DNA of 64,000 nt from Bordetella parapertussis (GCA_945878065.1 CAMDXA010000004.1:34697-98696); one strand, 5' to 3'; positions 51,473 through 61,319 are shown, counted from the first letter of the stretch. Notes: generated from the sequence alone by a model not told the origin. Program-made: numbers and translations.

Positions 51473-52888
51473 ATGGCCAAGACCGTCGCCGACGTCATGA
51501 AGGATGTCAAAGACAATGAAATCAAATTTGTTGACTTCCGTTTTACCGATACCCGTGGCAAAGAACAGCACGTGAGCGTGCCGATTTCAGCGTTCAACGA
51601 AGACAAATTTTCTGAAGGCCACGCATTTGACGGTTCCTCCATCGCCGGCTGGAAAGGCATTGAAGCCTCCGACATGTTGTTGATGCCTGACCCCAATACC
51701 TCATTCATCGACCCCTTCTTCCAAGAGCCCACTTTGGTGTTGTCATGCGATGTGCTTGAGCCCGGTGACGGCAAAGCCTATGACCGCGATCCGCGTTCTA
51801 TTGGCAAGCGCGCAGAGGCCTATCTCAAAGCGTCCGGCATGGGCGACACTGCTTACTTCGGTCCCGAGCCTGAGTTCTTCATTTTTGACAATGTGCAATG
51901 GGGCAATGAAATGTCCGGCGCATTCTTCAAGATCGATGAATACGAAGCCCCATGGAACAGCGGCGCCAAACTCGAAGGCGGTAACCGCGGTCACCGCCCC
52001 ACGGTCAAAGGTGGCTATTTCCCCGTGCCTCCCGTCGACAGCACCCAGGACATGCGCGCTGAAATGGTCATGTTGATCGAAGAAATGGGCATCCCGGTTG
52101 AAGTGTTCCACCACGAAGTGGCGGGCGCTGGTCAAAATGAAATCGGTACCAAATTCAGCACCTTGGTTGAGCGCGCTGACTGGACCCAAAAGCTGAAATA
52201 CGTGGTCTGGAACGTGGCTAACGCTTACGGCAAAACAGCTACTTTCATGCCTAAGCCCATCGTCGGCGACAACGGCTCCGGCATGCACGTTCACCAGTCC
52301 ATCTGGAAAGACGGCAAAAACCTGTTTGCTGGCAAAGGCTACGCCGGTTTGAGCGACACCGCCCTGTACTACATCGGCGGCATCATCAAGCACGCACGTG
52401 CCTTGAACGCGATCACCAACCCGACCACCAACAGCTACAAGCGTTTGGTGCCCGGTTTTGAAGCGCCGGTGAAATTGGCTTACTCCAGCCGCAACCGTTC
52501 TGCCTCTATCCGTATTCCGCACGTGGCCTCTGACAAAGCACGCCGTATCGAAGCGCGTTTCCCTGACCCCATGGCCAACCCCTACCTGTGCTTTGCCGCA
52601 CTAATGATGGCTGGCTTGGACGGTATCGAAAACAAAATTCACCCCGGTGAAGCCGCCACCAAAGACCTCTACCATTTGCCACCAGAGGAAGACGCGTTGG
52701 TGCCAACCGTGTGTCACAGCCTGGACCAAGCCTTGGAGTATTTGGACAAGGGCCGTGGCTTCCTGACCAAAGGCGGCGTGTTCACCGACAGCATGATCGA
52801 TGCTTACATTGAACTCAAAATGCAAGAAGTCACACGTTTTCGCATGGCCACCCATCCGGTGGAATTCGACATGTACTACTCACTCTGA
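51473..52888 (+). CDS. glnA: Glutamine synthetase type I
   Basis: A 471-residue dodecameric GS that makes glutamine from glutamate, ammonia and ATP. It shows [27 protein letters not shown], the active-site [12 protein letters not shown] and [16 protein letters not shown], and the NRSASIRIP signature. The adenylylation Tyr is present in [11 protein letters not shown], so the enzyme should be controlled by GlnE. A strong CAGGAGAA ribosome site precedes ATG 51473. A terminator follows, with a spacer gene before ntrB-ntrC. Confidence 0.96.
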   Translation: MAKTVADVMKDVKDNEIKFVDFRFTDTRGKEQHVSVPISAFNEDKFSEGHAFDGSSIAGWKGIEASDMLLMPDPNTSFIDPFFQEPTLVLSCDVLEPGDGKAYDRDPRSIGKRAEAYLKASGMGDTAYFGPEPEFFIFDNVQWGNEMSGAFFKIDEYEAPWNSGAKLEGGNRGHRPTVKGGYFPVPPVDSTQDMRAEMVMLIEEMGIPVEVFHHEVAGAGQNEIGTKFSTLVERADWTQKLKYVVWNVANAYGKTATFMPKPIVGDNGSGMHVHQSIWKDGKNLFAGKGYAGLSDTALYYIGGIIKHARALNAITNPTTNSYKRLVPGFEAPVKLAYSSRNRSASIRIPHVASDKARRIEARFPDPMANPYLCFAALMMAGLDGIENKIHPGEAATKDLYHLPPEEDALVPTVCHSLDQALEYLDKGRGFLTKGGVFTDSMIDAYIELKMQEVTRFRMATHPVEFDMYYSL

Positions 52889-52934
52889 GAACAGGCATGC
52901 GATTCAATCACGGGCTGCAAAGCCTGTGAACACA

Positions 52935-52958
52935 GGGCGGCCTTGTGCCGCCTTTTTT
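52935..52958 (+). terminator. Terminator after glnA
   Basis: The stem GGCGGC (52936-52941) / GCCGCC (52947-52952) with a 5-base loop is followed by six T residues to 52958. It separates glnA from the downstream genes. Confidence 0.88.
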
Positions 52959-52982
52959 CATGGTGCCGAGGAGAATTACGCG

Positions 52983-53480
52983 ATGAACAAGCCGCTTCAA
53001 GTTGTTTGCATCTTGGCCAGTTTGTGTGCTGCGCCTTCGTGGGCGCAAGACCCGGCATACCCTGTGTGGCGCTGCGGACATGAGTTCACCAACCAACCTC
53101 GGCCGGGACAAAATTGCCAGCAAGTCGAATTGCCTGCCGAGATCATCATGACCGCACCGCGCAAGCGTCCGAGCTTTGACAAACCCGAGCAAACGCCGCC
53201 GATTTTGGTCATGCCGCACATAGACATCAGCAACCAAACCCCGCAGATCATCGGCATGCCACCTCTAGGCTTGAGCAACCCACCGCCATCGCTCATGCTC
53301 ATGCCGCCCATGGATAGCAGTGCTCAACGGCAGCGCGATGCTCGGGCCAAAAGCATCTTGAATGATGAGTTGGTGAAAACCCAAACCCGCTGTCAACAGC
53401 TTCCTGTCAACAGCACCGAGCTGGTGCGTTGCCGTGCAGATGAAGCTGCCTTGCGCCGCGAATTGGCGCGTGCGCCCTGA
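52983..53480 (+). CDS. Exported Pro/Met-rich hypothetical protein between glnA and ntrB
   Basis: A 165-residue protein starting MNKPLQVVCILASLCAAPSWA (signal peptide, cleaved before QDPAY). The mature part has VWRCGHEFTNQP-x4-NCQ (possible Cys pair) and a low-complexity region rich in Pro, Met and Ile (PPILVMPHIDISN, PQIIGMPPLGLSN, PPSLMLMPPMDSS; three imperfect repeats of a PPxxxMP unit). It closes with a charged helix (CRADEAALRRELAR). A GAGGAGAA site supports ATG 52983. It lies between glnA and ntrB, where many relatives have only a spacer; its function is unknown. Confidence 0.62.
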   Translation: MNKPLQVVCILASLCAAPSWAQDPAYPVWRCGHEFTNQPRPGQNCQQVELPAEIIMTAPRKRPSFDKPEQTPPILVMPHIDISNQTPQIIGMPPLGLSNPPPSLMLMPPMDSSAQRQRDARAKSILNDELVKTQTRCQQLPVNSTELVRCRADEAALRRELARAP

Positions 53481-53494
53481 GTTGGCCCCTTCGC

Positions 53495-54550
53495 ATGTCT
53501 GACAGCCGATTTAACGCACTGGATTTGTTGGCCACCTTGGTGTTGGTGGTTCAAGCAGACAACCGCGTGTTGTTTGCCAACGCATCGTTTGAGGACATGA
53601 TGGGTTTGTCCCGCCGCAATTTGCACGGGGCAGATGTGCCTTCGTTATTCGTGGATGAAACCGCGATCTCGCAGTCCTTGGACGGGGCCAGACGGCATGA
53701 TTTTGCAGCCTTGCGATTTGACGCCCAACTTAAGCGTCAGGGCAGCGAGCCATTTGCTGTGCATGTGGTGGTGGCGGCGACTGAAGACCCGCGCGAAGTG
53801 TTGATGGAATTGCTGCCGCAGGAAACGCAAAGCCGCCAAGACCGCGAAGAACGGCAGTTGGAACATGCGCAAGCCAACAAAGAATTGATCCGCAATTTGG
53901 CCCATGAAATCAAGAACCCTTTGGGCGGTATCCGAGGCGCGGCACAGTTGCTGCAATTGGAATTGGATTCACGCGATTTGACGGAATACACGCAGGTGAT
54001 CGTGCGCGAGGCCGACCGTTTGCAAACTTTGGTTGACCGCTTGCTTGCCCCTCATCGTCGACCGCATGTGGTGGGTAATGTCAATATCCACGAGGTATGC
54101 GAGCGGGTGCGTACTTTGATACTCGCCGAATTTCCCAAAGGCCTGCAAGTGCAGCGCGACTATGACATTTCATTGCCCGAATTTCGTGGCGATATGGAGC
54201 AATTGATCCAAGCCGTACTCAATATCGCGCACAACGCAGCGCAAGCATTGACCGAGCGGATTGCCACGGGCGACGCCAAGATTGTTTTGTGCACACGTAT
54301 CGCCCGGCAAGTGACCTTGGCCAAGCAGCGACATCGATTGGCATTGGAATTGCATGTGATTGACAACGGTCCAGGCATTGCGCCTGACATCAGAGAGCGT
54401 TTGTTTCATCCTCTGGTATCAGGGCGCGATGGCGGTTCAGGTTTGGGATTGAATTTGGCCCAGACATTTGTTCAGCAGCACCAGGGAGTGATCGAGTGTG
54501 ACAGCCAGCCAGGTCGGACAGATTTCAAGCTATTGATTCCGCTGCCCTGA
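53495..54550 (+). CDS. ntrB: Nitrogen regulation sensor kinase NtrB
   Basis: A 351-residue sensor kinase (also called GlnL) without transmembrane segments. It has an N-terminal PAS domain (LVLVVQADNRVLFANASFEDMMGLSRRNL) and the phosphoacceptor His in RNLAHEIKNPLGGIRGAAQLLQLE. The ATP-binding domain follows: LIQAVLNIAHNAAQAL, HVIDNGPGIAPDIRERLFHPLVSGRDGGSGLGLNLAQTF. It phosphorylates NtrC when PII is uridylylated under nitrogen limitation. It is 49 bp ahead of ntrC. Confidence 0.95.
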   Translation: MSDSRFNALDLLATLVLVVQADNRVLFANASFEDMMGLSRRNLHGADVPSLFVDETAISQSLDGARRHDFAALRFDAQLKRQGSEPFAVHVVVAATEDPREVLMELLPQETQSRQDREERQLEHAQANKELIRNLAHEIKNPLGGIRGAAQLLQLELDSRDLTEYTQVIVREADRLQTLVDRLLAPHRRPHVVGNVNIHEVCERVRTLILAEFPKGLQVQRDYDISLPEFRGDMEQLIQAVLNIAHNAAQALTERIATGDAKIVLCTRIARQVTLAKQRHRLALELHVIDNGPGIAPDIRERLFHPLVSGRDGGSGLGLNLAQTFVQQHQGVIECDSQPGRTDFKLLIPLP

Positions 54551-54599
54551 ATGCGTAAAGCAAAAGCAACCAGCATGAGACAACAGGTGAAGTGAATTT

Positions 54600-56126
54600 A
54601 TGAAACCCATTTGGATTGTGGACGATGACCAGTCGATTCGCTTCGTGCTTGAAAAAGCATTGATGCGAGAAAACTTGCCCACGCGCAGTTTCACGCATCC
54701 GCGCGAAGTGTTGCAAGCTTTGAATGACATCACACCCGAGGACACCCCGCAAGTGTTGGTCAGTGACATCCGCATGCAAGGCGGCTCGGGCTTGGATTTG
54801 CTGGCGCAACTCAAAGAGCGCATGCCCGGTCTGCCGGTCATCATCATGACGGCCTATTCAGACTTGGACAGCGCCGTGTCTGCGTTTCAAGGCGGTGCCT
54901 TTGAATATTTGCCCAAACCCTTTGACCTGACCAAAGCGATTGAGCTGATTCGCCGTGCTTTGGAGGAAAGCCAGCGTGAAGCCGTGGGCGCTGTCGATGT
55001 GGACAGCACACCCGAGATGCTCGGTCAAGCGCCTGCCATGCAAGACGTGTTTCGTGCGATTGGACGGTTGAGCCAAAGCAATGTCACCGTGATGATCACG
55101 GGCGAATCAGGCTCGGGCAAAGAACTCGTCGCACGCGCTTTGCATAAACATTCGCAACGTGCAGCAGGTCCTTTTGTCGCCATCAATACCGCAGCCATCC
55201 CCAAAGATTTGCTGGAAAGCGAATTGTTCGGACACGAGCGCGGCGCGTTCACCGGGGCGCAAAGCATGCGACGTGGCCGCTTTGAGCAGGCCGACGGCGG
55301 CACACTGTTTCTGGACGAAATCGGTGACATGAAATTTGATTTACAAACCCGTTTGCTGCGCGTTCTCAGTGACGGCAACTTTTATCGGGTGGGCGGCCAC
55401 AGCGCCATCAAAACCAATGTGCGCGTCATCGCCGCCACGCACCAAAACTTAGAGCAGCGCGTGGCCGAAGGCGCGTTTCGCGAGGACTTGTTTCACCGCT
55501 TGAATGTGATTCGTTTGCGTCTGCCGCCGTTGCGCGAGCGGCGCGAAGACATTCCTGTGTTGACGCGACATTTTTTGCAGCAAAGCGCGCAGCAACTCGG
55601 TGTCGAAGCCAAACGCATTTCTGATGCCGCTATCGGCTTGTTGCAGGACTTTGCGTTTCCGGGCAATGTGCGCCAGTTAGAAAATATTTGCCATTGGCTG
55701 ACGGTCATGGCGCCTGCACAAGCGATTGAACCCAAAGATTTACCACCCGAGGTATTGACGCCAACTGCCGTTTCTTTGGGGCAGCCACAGGCAAGCGCAG
55801 GCTTGGCCCATGGTTCTGCTGACCCAGCGCAGTTGTCTGGAACTGCCTCGCATGTGGTCAACGGCACTCATATTGCCCCATCGTTGAAACCCTTGGTGCT
55901 CAACTTGCCCGGCGCAGACTGGCAAAGCGGATTGGAAGCGCAAGCCATGGCATTGTTGGCAAATGGTCGCACCGATGTGTGGGATGAGTTGACCAAACTC
56001 TTTGAAGCCACATTGATACAAACCGCGCTGGCGCACACGCGCGGCAGACGCATAGACGCTGCCAATAAATTGGGCATTGGTCGCAACACCATTACCAGAA
56101 AGATTCAGGAACTCGGTTTAGAGTGA
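54600..56126 (+). CDS. ntrC: Nitrogen regulation response regulator NtrC
   Basis: A 508-residue sigma-54 activator. The receiver domain shows DDDQSIRFVL, the phosphoacceptor Asp in LVSDIRMQGGSGLDLL, and KPFDLTKA. The AAA+ domain has Walker A GESGSGKELVARALH, the GAFTGA loop, and GGTLFLDEIGD. The C-terminal Fis-type helix-turn-helix is AANKLGIGRNTITRKIQELGLE. Between the AAA+ and helix-turn-helix domains is a longer linker than usual (PTAVSLGQPQASAGLAHGSADP...). It is the activator for the sigma-54 promoter before glnA. Its stop overlaps the xth stop by 9 nt, on opposite strands. Confidence 0.96.
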   Translation: MKPIWIVDDDQSIRFVLEKALMRENLPTRSFTHPREVLQALNDITPEDTPQVLVSDIRMQGGSGLDLLAQLKERMPGLPVIIMTAYSDLDSAVSAFQGGAFEYLPKPFDLTKAIELIRRALEESQREAVGAVDVDSTPEMLGQAPAMQDVFRAIGRLSQSNVTVMITGESGSGKELVARALHKHSQRAAGPFVAINTAAIPKDLLESELFGHERGAFTGAQSMRRGRFEQADGGTLFLDEIGDMKFDLQTRLLRVLSDGNFYRVGGHSAIKTNVRVIAATHQNLEQRVAEGAFREDLFHRLNVIRLRLPPLRERREDIPVLTRHFLQQSAQQLGVEAKRISDAAIGLLQDFAFPGNVRQLENICHWLTVMAPAQAIEPKDLPPEVLTPTAVSLGQPQASAGLAHGSADPAQLSGTASHVVNGTHIAPSLKPLVLNLPGADWQSGLEAQAMALLANGRTDVWDELTKLFEATLIQTALAHTRGRRIDAANKLGIGRNTITRKIQELGLE

Positions 56127-56897
56127 CAAAGACACCACCACCGGTGTATGGTCGCTGGGGCGTTCGTTTTTGCGGGGGGCTTTGTCAATGGTGCAAGCAG
56201 AAACCTGCGTTTTCAAGCCGTTAGTTACCAACACATGGTCAATGCGCAGACCCCGGTTACGCCTGAACGCAAACTCGCGGTAATCCCACCATGAATAACT
56301 TTTCTCAGGCTGATCGAACAGCCGGAAAGCGTCCGTCATTCCCAAATCAATCAAGGCTTGAAAATGCGCACGTTCTTCGTCGGTGCAATGGATGGTCCCG
56401 GCCAGCGCCACCGGGTCCCACACATCCCGGTCGTCAACGGTGATATTGAAGTCACCCATGAGCACCAGTTTGTCATGGCGCGAGAGTTCATCTTTCAGCC
56501 ATTGTTGCAACGCGGTCAACCAAGCCATTTTGTAAACAAATTTGTCGCTATCAGGCGCTTGGCCATTGGGGAAATACGCACCGACCACGCGCACACCGTT
56601 GACCGTGCCGGTGATGACACGCGCCATGTCATCGGCAAAACCGGGAATGTTGTGAACCACGTCGGTGATGGGGTGACGTGAAATCAGCGCCACACCGTTA
56701 TAGGTTTTCTGACCGAAGAATGCGACCTGAAATCCGGCGGCTTCAATCTCTGCCCGCGGAAACTTGTCGTCCGTGGTTTTGGTTTCCTGCAATGCCAATA
56801 CGTCGATGGCTTGGTCGCCGGTGTGTGCGTTCAGCCAATCGAGCACCTGCGGCAGGCGCACGGTGAGGGAGTTGACATTCCAGGTAGCGAGTTTCAT
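56118..56897 (-). CDS. xth: Exodeoxyribonuclease III
   Basis: A 259-residue AP endonuclease/3'-exonuclease for repair of abasic sites. The motifs are MKLATWNVNSLTVRLPQV, LALQETKTTDDKFP, VLMGDFNITVDDRDVWD, SYSWWDYRE, RIDHVLVTNGL, and SDHTPVVVSLSL with the catalytic Asp-His. It is convergent with ntrC, overlapping by 9 nt. It is close upstream of bioB (9 bp between the stop of bioB and the start of xth on the same strand), so bioB transcripts may run on into it. Confidence 0.96.
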   Translation of the reverse strand: MKLATWNVNSLTVRLPQVLDWLNAHTGDQAIDVLALQETKTTDDKFPRAEIEAAGFQVAFFGQKTYNGVALISRHPITDVVHNIPGFADDMARVITGTVNGVRVVGAYFPNGQAPDSDKFVYKMAWLTALQQWLKDELSRHDKLVLMGDFNITVDDRDVWDPVALAGTIHCTDEERAHFQALIDLGMTDAFRLFDQPEKSYSWWDYREFAFRRNRGLRIDHVLVTNGLKTQVSACTIDKAPRKNERPSDHTPVVVSLSL

Positions 56898-56906
56898 GCA
56901 GTAGCT

Positions 56907-57905
56907 TTAGCTGGTGGTCATACCCAATTTACCCAGCAAAGCCTGATCCCGTTGCCAATCCGGGTTACCGGTGGTCAACAGTTTGTCGCCGTAAAAAATA
57001 GAGTTGGCACCGGCCATGAAGCACAGCGCTTGAATGGCTTCGCCCATTTGCTGACGGCCGGCCGATAAACGCACACGCGCAGTCGGCATGGTGATGCGCG
57101 CCACTGCAATCGTGCGCACAAACTCCAGCAGGTCCAGTGACTCGGTGCCATGCAATGGCGTGCCTTCGACTTGCACCAGATTGTTGATAGGCACTGACTC
57201 GGGGTGGGGTTGCAGATTGGCGAGTTGATGCACCAAGCCTGCGCGTTGTTCGCGGCTTTCGCCCATGCCGACGATGCCGCCGCTGCACACATTCATGCCT
57301 GCGCTGCGCACATGCGCCAGTGTGTCTAAACGTTCTTGGTAGTCGCGCGTGCTGATGATGTCGCCGTACAACTCGGGTGCGGTGTCCAGGTTGTGGTTGT
57401 AATAGTCCAGGCCTGCGTCTTTCAAGGTGTCTGCATGCGAGGCGCTCAACATGCCCAGTGTGCAACAGGCTTCCATGTCCAAGTCTTTGACCGCGCGAAT
57501 CAGTTCAGCCACTTTTTCAATGTCGCGGTCTTTGGGTTCGCGCCATGCTGCGCCCATGCAAAAACGGCTGGCACCATTCTTTTTGGCTTCGACCGCAGCG
57601 GCTTTCACTGCGTCCACATCCAGCATCTTTGAGGCTTCCACACCGGTGTCGTAATGCACTGATTGAGGACAGTAACCGCAGTCTTCGGGGCAGCCGCCGG
57701 TTTTGATGGACAGCAGCGTGGACAGTTGCACTTCGTTAGGGTTGAAGTGTTCGCGGTGAATCTGCTGTGCTTTGTAAAGCAAATCGTTGAATGGCAGATT
57801 GAACAAATCTTCGATAGATTGACGCGACCAAGTTTCAACTGATGTGGCCGAGGGCTTGAAGGGTTTGACGAAATGAACGGCTTGTTGTGTGACTGCGGTA
57901 GGCAT
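56907..57905 (-). CDS. bioB: Biotin synthase
   Basis: BioB is a radical-SAM enzyme that inserts sulfur into dethiobiotin. The 332-residue protein (ATG 57905, [16 protein letters not shown]) has the 4Fe-4S motif C-x3-C-x2-C in [14 protein letters not shown], the 2Fe-2S cysteines in [11 protein letters not shown] and [23 protein letters not shown], and [13 protein letters not shown]. The frame is open back to 58040 through a palindromic repeat, but the extra residues are non-family and are rejected. It is divergent from bioA. Confidence 0.95.
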   Translation of the reverse strand: MPTAVTQQAVHFVKPFKPSATSVETWSRQSIEDLFNLPFNDLLYKAQQIHREHFNPNEVQLSTLLSIKTGGCPEDCGYCPQSVHYDTGVEASKMLDVDAVKAAAVEAKKNGASRFCMGAAWREPKDRDIEKVAELIRAVKDLDMEACCTLGMLSASHADTLKDAGLDYYNHNLDTAPELYGDIISTRDYQERLDTLAHVRSAGMNVCSGGIVGMGESREQRAGLVHQLANLQPHPESVPINNLVQVEGTPLHGTESLDLLEFVRTIAVARITMPTARVRLSAGRQQMGEAIQALCFMAGANSIFYGDKLLTTGNPDWQRDQALLGKLGMTTS

Positions 57906-57965
57906 AAGTGGTATGTAAAGAAGGCTAAACAGACTGAATATAGCAACAAATGTAATTGGTAGGAA

Positions 57966-58032
57966 TTGGGAAATTGGGGTCAGGTTCCAATTAATTCTGC
58001 GAATTAATTGGAACCTGACCCCAATTTCCCAA
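57966..58032. repeat. Long REP-like palindrome, copy 1 (between bioB and bioA)
   Basis: A perfect 32-bp inverted repeat with a 3-base spacer (TGC at 57998-58000). The core is GGGGTCAGGTTCCAATTAAT and its complement. A second copy with a near-identical core is at 61320-61377. It lies in the bioB/bioA divergent promoter region. The core resembles REP units mobilised by RAYT transposases, though none is in the window. Confidence 0.9.
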
Positions 58033-58129
58033 TTTCCCAAGGCTGAGATCGCACGGGATAATCGCCGAATAGGTAAGCATTCTGTTATTTCTCAAGAGGT
58101 TTGATCTGAGCTCACTATCTACCGAACTG
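58033..58129. promoter_or_regulatory. bioA upstream region
   Basis: Just right of the palindrome, the sequence repeats AATTTCCCAA (58031-58040), then runs to the bioA start. An AGAGG site (58095-58099) sits 6 bp before a CTG at 58106 that is in frame with bioA, while GTG 58130 has no site. No BirA-type operator was recognised. Confidence 0.4.
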
Positions 58130-59443
58130 GTGCAACGCAGTTTGCACAGTGTCTGGCACCCGTGTACCCAAATGCAACACCATGAGACCGTGCCACTGGT
58201 GGCCGTGCGCAACGGCAGTGGGCCATGGCTGTATGACCACGACGGAAATCGCTATTTGGATGCCATCAGTTCATGGTGGGTGAATTTGTTCGGTCACGCC
58301 AACCCGCGCATTAACGCGGCTTTGAAGCAGCAACTAGACACCTTGGAGCACGCCATGCTGGCGGGTTTCACACATGAGCCCGTGGTGGCTTTGTCGGAGC
58401 AACTCTCGGCTTTGACCGACGATGTTTTGGGCCATTGCTTTTATGCGTCTGACGGTGCTTCTGCGGTTGAAATTGCATTGAAGATGAGTTTTCACAGCTG
58501 GCGCAACCGGGGCTTGGGCGATAAAAAAGAGTTCGTGTGTTTAAAAGGTGGTTACCACGGCGAGACCGTCGGCGCTTTGGGCGTGACCGATGTGCCTATC
58601 TTTCGCGATGCGTACGATGCATTGCTCAAACCCGCGCATTGCCTGATGTCTCCGGACGCCAGGCAAGCGATGGATGGCGAGACCGCAGACCAGCTCGCAC
58701 TGCGTGCCGCGCGTGATCTAGAAACACTGTTGCAAGCGCGTGCCGCGCATATCAGTGCGGTCATCATTGAGCCCTTGGTGCAATGCGCGGGCGGCATGGC
58801 CATGCACAGCCCGCTGTATGTGAAAGAGGTGCGGCGTTTGTGCACAGCGTTCAACGTGCATTTGATCGCGGATGAAATCGCTGTGGGTTGCGGTCGCACG
58901 GGCAAATTTTTTGCGTGTGAGCATGCGAGCATTTGGCCGGATTTTTTATGTTTGTCCAAAGGCATCAGCGGCGGTTATTTGCCTTTGTCGTTGGTGATGA
59001 CGCGCGATGAGGTTTACCAATCGTTTTACAGCGACAACATGGCGCGTGGTTTTTTGCATTCGCATTCGTATACCGGCAACCCGCTGGCTTGCCGGGCTGC
59101 ATTGGCAACGCTTGAAATTTTCAAAGATGACGATGTGCTGGTTGGCAACTTGATGCGAGCAGAAAAGTTGAACCAAGCCCTCAGGCCATTAGCTGCACAT
59201 TCCAAGGTGAAACACTTCAGACAGCAGGGAATGATTTGGGCGTTCGACGCGCAAGTGGATGACCCGCAACTGGTCGCTACTTTTTCACGGCGGTTTTTCG
59301 CCAGTGCCTTAAAGCACGAATTGCTGTTGCGTCCGATTGGCTCCACGGTGTATTTGATGCCACCGTATGTGTTGAGCGATGCAGACACCAGCTTGCTGGC
59401 AGAGCGTTTACAAACCGTGTTTGACGAGGTGATGCACGCATGA
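58130..59443 (+). CDS. bioA: Adenosylmethionine-8-amino-7-oxononanoate aminotransferase
   Basis: BioA transfers an amino group from SAM to 8-amino-7-oxononanoate, giving 7,8-diaminopelargonate. The 437 residues (from GTG 58130) include SVWHPCTQM, LDAISSWWVNLFGHANPRI, HCFYASDGASAVEIALKM, GGYHGETVGALGVTD, LIADEIAVGCGRTGKFFACEHA, and the PLP-binding Lys in LCLSKGISGGYLPLS. If translation starts at the CTG 58106, with the better-placed ribosome site, eight residues are added. It overlaps bioF by 4 nt and starts the bioA-bioF-bioD run. Confidence 0.94.
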   Translation: MQRSLHSVWHPCTQMQHHETVPLVAVRNGSGPWLYDHDGNRYLDAISSWWVNLFGHANPRINAALKQQLDTLEHAMLAGFTHEPVVALSEQLSALTDDVLGHCFYASDGASAVEIALKMSFHSWRNRGLGDKKEFVCLKGGYHGETVGALGVTDVPIFRDAYDALLKPAHCLMSPDARQAMDGETADQLALRAARDLETLLQARAAHISAVIIEPLVQCAGGMAMHSPLYVKEVRRLCTAFNVHLIADEIAVGCGRTGKFFACEHASIWPDFLCLSKGISGGYLPLSLVMTRDEVYQSFYSDNMARGFLHSHSYTGNPLACRAALATLEIFKDDDVLVGNLMRAEKLNQALRPLAAHSKVKHFRQQGMIWAFDAQVDDPQLVATFSRRFFASALKHELLLRPIGSTVYLMPPYVLSDADTSLLAERLQTVFDEVMHA

Positions 59444-60633
59444 GTTTCACTCTGCTCAAAGCATTAAACGTGCAATTAAACGCATTGGATGTACAAGGCC
59501 TGCGCCGTGTCAGGCGCAGTGTGGAGTCAGTGTGTCAACCGCACCTGGTGGTTGATGGTCAGCCGATGTTGGCGTTCAACAGCAACGATTATTTAGGGCT
59601 GGCCGCGCATCCTTTGGTGGTCGAAGCCTTGAAAGAAGGCGCATCGCTTTACGGGGCAGGCAGTGGCGCATCGCATTTGATCAGCGGGCATTCGCAAGCA
59701 CATGAGCGCTTGGAGGAATTGCTGGCAGACATGTTGTCACCGTTTGTACCGAGTGTGCGGGCTTTGTATTTCAGCACCGGCTACATGGCGAACCTGGGTG
59801 TGATGACGGCATTGGCAGACACGGCCAAAGGTGACATCACTTTTTTCTCCGACGCACTTAACCATGCGTCTTTGATTGACGGCATACGTTTGACGCGCGA
59901 ACCGTGTCAGGTGTACCGCCATGCAGACGTGGCTGATTTGTCGTTGCGACTGTCTTCTTGTCAGAGCGGCACCAAGGTGGTGGTGACCGATGGTGTGTTC
60001 AGCATGGACGGTGACATCGCGCCCTTGAAAGAGATGCTTGCTTTGTGCGAGCAACACGGCGCTTGGTTGTTGGTGGATGACGCGCATGGCTTTGGCGTGT
60101 TGGGTGACAGTGGTGCTGGTGTGTTGCAGCATTTCAATCTGCGCTCAGAACAGTTAATTTACATGGGTACGCTGGGCAAGGCAGCGGGTGTGTCCGGTGC
60201 ATTTATCGCTGCACATGAACATGTCATTGAATGGATGGTGCAGCGTTCGCGTTCTTATATTTACACCACGGCATCAACGCCTGCGCTGGCCCATGCGCTG
60301 TTGACCAGCTTGCGCCTGATTCGCGCTGATGAAGGGCGCAGACGCAGAGCGCATTTGCACACCTTGATTCAACAACTCTCCACTGCGCCCGTGCCTGCGG
60401 GCTGGACGCGCATGGTGTCAAGCACTGCCATTCAGCCGCTGGTGCTTGGCAGCAACCAAGCAGTGCTGCAAGCTTCAGCTGACTTGAAGGCAAAAGGTAT
60501 TTGGATCAGCGCGATACGCGCGCCCACCGTACCTGTCAACACGGCGAGGCTGCGTATCACTTTGTCGGCATCGCACACGCTGGCAGATGTGGATCTTCTT
60601 GTACGGGCTTTGTCACCTGAAAGCATTGCATGA
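59440..60633 (+). CDS. bioF: 8-Amino-7-oxononanoate synthase
   Basis: BioF condenses pimeloyl-ACP (or CoA) with alanine. The 397 residues show LAFNSNDYLGLAAHPLVVEALKEG, GAGSGASHLISGHSQAHERLEE, LYFSTGYMANLGV, FSDALNHASLIDGIRLTR, LLVDDAHGFGVLGDSGAG, and the PLP Lys in GTLGKAAGVSGAF. The end overlaps bioD by 4 nt. Neither bioC nor bioH is seen here, so pimeloyl-moiety synthesis must be encoded elsewhere. Confidence 0.95.
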   Translation: MSFTLLKALNVQLNALDVQGLRRVRRSVESVCQPHLVVDGQPMLAFNSNDYLGLAAHPLVVEALKEGASLYGAGSGASHLISGHSQAHERLEELLADMLSPFVPSVRALYFSTGYMANLGVMTALADTAKGDITFFSDALNHASLIDGIRLTREPCQVYRHADVADLSLRLSSCQSGTKVVVTDGVFSMDGDIAPLKEMLALCEQHGAWLLVDDAHGFGVLGDSGAGVLQHFNLRSEQLIYMGTLGKAAGVSGAFIAAHEHVIEWMVQRSRSYIYTTASTPALAHALLTSLRLIRADEGRRRRAHLHTLIQQLSTAPVPAGWTRMVSSTAIQPLVLGSNQAVLQASADLKAKGIWISAIRAPTVPVNTARLRITLSASHTLADVDLLVRALSPESIA

Positions 60634-61316
60634 ATCCGTCATTCCCAACTCAAGCGTTTTCGTGTTTTGTCACCGGCACCGATACAGAGATCGGTAAGAC
60701 CTTGGTGGCTTTTGCGTTGGTACATATGCAGGCTGCACGCGGTTGGCGTGTGGCGGCGATGAAGCCGGTGGCTGCAGGTGCCGAATGGCGCGATGGCCAC
60801 TGGTGGAATGAAGATGTGGATGCTTTGGCAGCTTGTGTGTCTGTGCGTTTACCGCAAGAGCTCACCACGCCGTATCTGTTTAAGACACCGGCCGCACCGC
60901 ACATTGCTGCTGCGTTGGAAGACAGGGTCATTGAACGCCAGCACTTGATGGATTGCTTTCAGCAGGTGAGGGCGCAGGCGGATGCGGTGGTGGTTGAAGG
61001 CGTCGGCGGATTTCGCGTGCCGTTGAACGAGAACTACGACACGGCCGACATGGCCAAAGACTTGGGCCTGCCGGTGGTGCTGGTGGTGGGCATGCGACTA
61101 GGGTGTATCAGCCAGGCCTTGTTGACTGCTGAAGCAATATCGGCTCGAGGTCTTTCGCTCATGGGTTGGGTCGCAAATACCGTTGACCCGCATATGCTGT
61201 ATCCGCAGGCAAACATTGACGCTATCGCGCAACGAATCAGCGCGCCCTTGCTGGGATGTATTCCCCGACTTGAAGTGGCAGATGCAGCGACTGCGGCAGC
61301 TTGGTTTAAGAGGTGA
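60630..61316 (+). CDS. bioD: Dethiobiotin synthase
   Basis: BioD carboxylates 7,8-diaminopelargonate to dethiobiotin, using ATP. The 228 residues have the P-loop CFVTGTDTEIGKTLVAFAL, MKPVAAGAEWRDGHWWNEDVD, VVVEGVGGFRVPLNE, and the C-terminal GCIPRLEVADAATAAAWF. It is the last gene of bioA-bioF-bioD. A palindromic element follows 3 bp after the stop and probably terminates the operon. Confidence 0.95.
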   Translation: MNPSFPTQAFSCFVTGTDTEIGKTLVAFALVHMQAARGWRVAAMKPVAAGAEWRDGHWWNEDVDALAACVSVRLPQELTTPYLFKTPAAPHIAAALEDRVIERQHLMDCFQQVRAQADAVVVEGVGGFRVPLNENYDTADMAKDLGLPVVLVVGMRLGCISQALLTAEAISARGLSLMGWVANTVDPHMLYPQANIDAIAQRISAPLLGCIPRLEVADAATAAAWFKR

Positions 61317-61319
61317 TTG

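Noticed and set aside
57906..58040. N-terminal extension of bioB
   Set aside because: It runs through the palindromic repeat and has no BioB family residues; ATG 57905 is the normal start.
57906..58129. A BirA-type biotin operator between bioB and bioA
   Set aside because: The strong palindrome present is of the REP type (GGGGTCAGG core) and does not resemble TTGTAAACC-type operators.
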